From: an uncultured Chlorobiales bacterium
GTDB taxonomy: Bacteria; Bacteroidota; Chlorobiia; Chlorobiales; Chlorobiaceae
Assembly: GCA_903901395.1 (NCBI GenBank)
Contig: CAIUQW010000162.1
Location: 1 to 6,872, forward strand
Direction of reading: 5' to 3'
DNA: 6,872 nt
Shown here: positions 6,641 to 6,872 of the stretch, in pieces
Position numbering within the stretch: position 1 is the stretch's first letter
Layout: each line of letters starts with the position of its first letter
Notes under the pieces: generated by a model
The model's input: the letters and a program-made list of their open reading frames with translations, nothing else
The model's database searches: none
What the model was told of the DNA's origin: nothing
Made by a program: the position numbers and the translations under genes

Positions 6641-6717
6641 GTCCTATAAGTCTCCTACTCGTCCCAAATGTCCCATGGCAAATGGACGATGTGGACTTAG
6701 TGGACAACAAAGTGGAC
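6641..6717. repeat. Degenerate 9-bp-period GTCC/GGAC array (array B)
   Basis: GTCC-type words start at 6641, 6650, 6661 and 6670 (steps 9, 11, 9). They are followed by ATGGAC at 6682 and GTGGAC at 6691, 6700 and 6712 (steps 9, 9, 12). The two halves are inverted in sense, and GTCCCAT (6670-6676) can pair with ATGGAC (6682-6687) apart from one bulged base. The array fills most of the 136-bp spacer between convergent sixA and gpsA, begins 31 bp after sixA and has no coding signature. It may serve as a two-way transcript end, since no conventional terminator is visible there. Confidence 0.55.
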
Positions 6718-6745
6718 GATAGAAAACACCAGTGCTGTTGCGCCC

Positions 6746-6872
6746 TCAGTAATTCTCCGGCTTTGGCTCTCTCTCCATCAAATCGAGAATTGCTTGCTGG
6801 GCGGGTTTGTTTTCGTAGAGCATTTCGTAGACGGCGCGGGTGATTGGCATTTCGACGCCGAGGCGGGTGGCG
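6746..6872 (-). CDS. gpsA: Glycerol-3-phosphate dehydrogenase [NAD(P)+], C-terminal end (5' part outside window)
   Basis: The last 41 residues and stop codon of a - strand gene that runs off the window. The peptide contains [20 protein letters not shown] followed by a short helix and a charged end ([11 protein letters not shown]). The GVEMPIT-AVY-LYE pattern is characteristic of the C-terminus of GpsA, which reduces dihydroxyacetone phosphate to sn-glycerol-3-phosphate for phospholipid synthesis in the cytoplasm. The catalytic and cofactor-binding parts are not visible. It is convergent with sixA. Confidence 0.88.
   Translation of the reverse strand, partial: ATRLGVEMPITRAVYEMLYENKPAQQAILDLMEREPKPENY

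Overview
The window reads as a chromosomal stretch of a Gram-negative bacterium, most likely a green sulfur bacterium of the Chlorobiaceae (Chlorobaculum or Chlorobium type). The evidence is lipopolysaccharide (Kdo) biosynthesis genes, a lipobox lipoprotein, an exported family 3 glycosidase, GC-rich coding sequence, and intergenic hairpin elements of a style I associate with Chlorobi. The taxon is an inference from gene content and memory, not a database match.

Layout. 1-666 (+): the C-terminal end of a WD40 beta-propeller protein whose start lies outside the window. 667-852: spacer with a perfect 20-bp palindrome and a terminator. 853-1665 (-): a DUF4412-type lipoprotein. 1666-1902: spacer holding a degenerate array of 9-bp period. 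1903-3330 (-): kdsA followed by a kdsC-like gene, read as an operon. 3331-3461: divergent promoter region with a small operator-like palindrome. 3462-4778 (+): a stand-alone C-terminal half of ClpB (middle-domain coiled coil plus second AAA+ domain). 4779-4999: spacer with a terminator and a two-hairpin repeat. 5000-6609 (+): an exported NagZ-type glycosidase overlapping a SixA-type phosphohistidine phosphatase by 4 bp. 6610-6745: spacer between convergent genes with a second 9-bp-period array. 6746-6872 (-): the C-terminal end of gpsA.

How the genes fit together. KdsA makes Kdo-8-phosphate for the LPS inner core. The adjacent KdsC-like protein has the fold and C-terminal tail of the Kdo-8-phosphate phosphatase but lacks the nucleophilic aspartate and other HAD-motif residues, so it looks like a pseudoenzyme. 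The ClpB half-protein has every ATPase motif of the second ring but no N-domain or first ATPase domain, so a partner would have to be encoded elsewhere. Several genes (kdsA, lipoprotein, nagZ, gpsA) act in or feed the cell envelope.

The most interesting points are the catalytically dead KdsC homologue beside kdsA, the ClpB half-protein, and two matching 9-bp-period GGAC/GTCC arrays in separate spacers. I see no mobile element with a transposase, no CRISPR array and no RNA gene. Nothing here looks like a wholly new multi-gene system.
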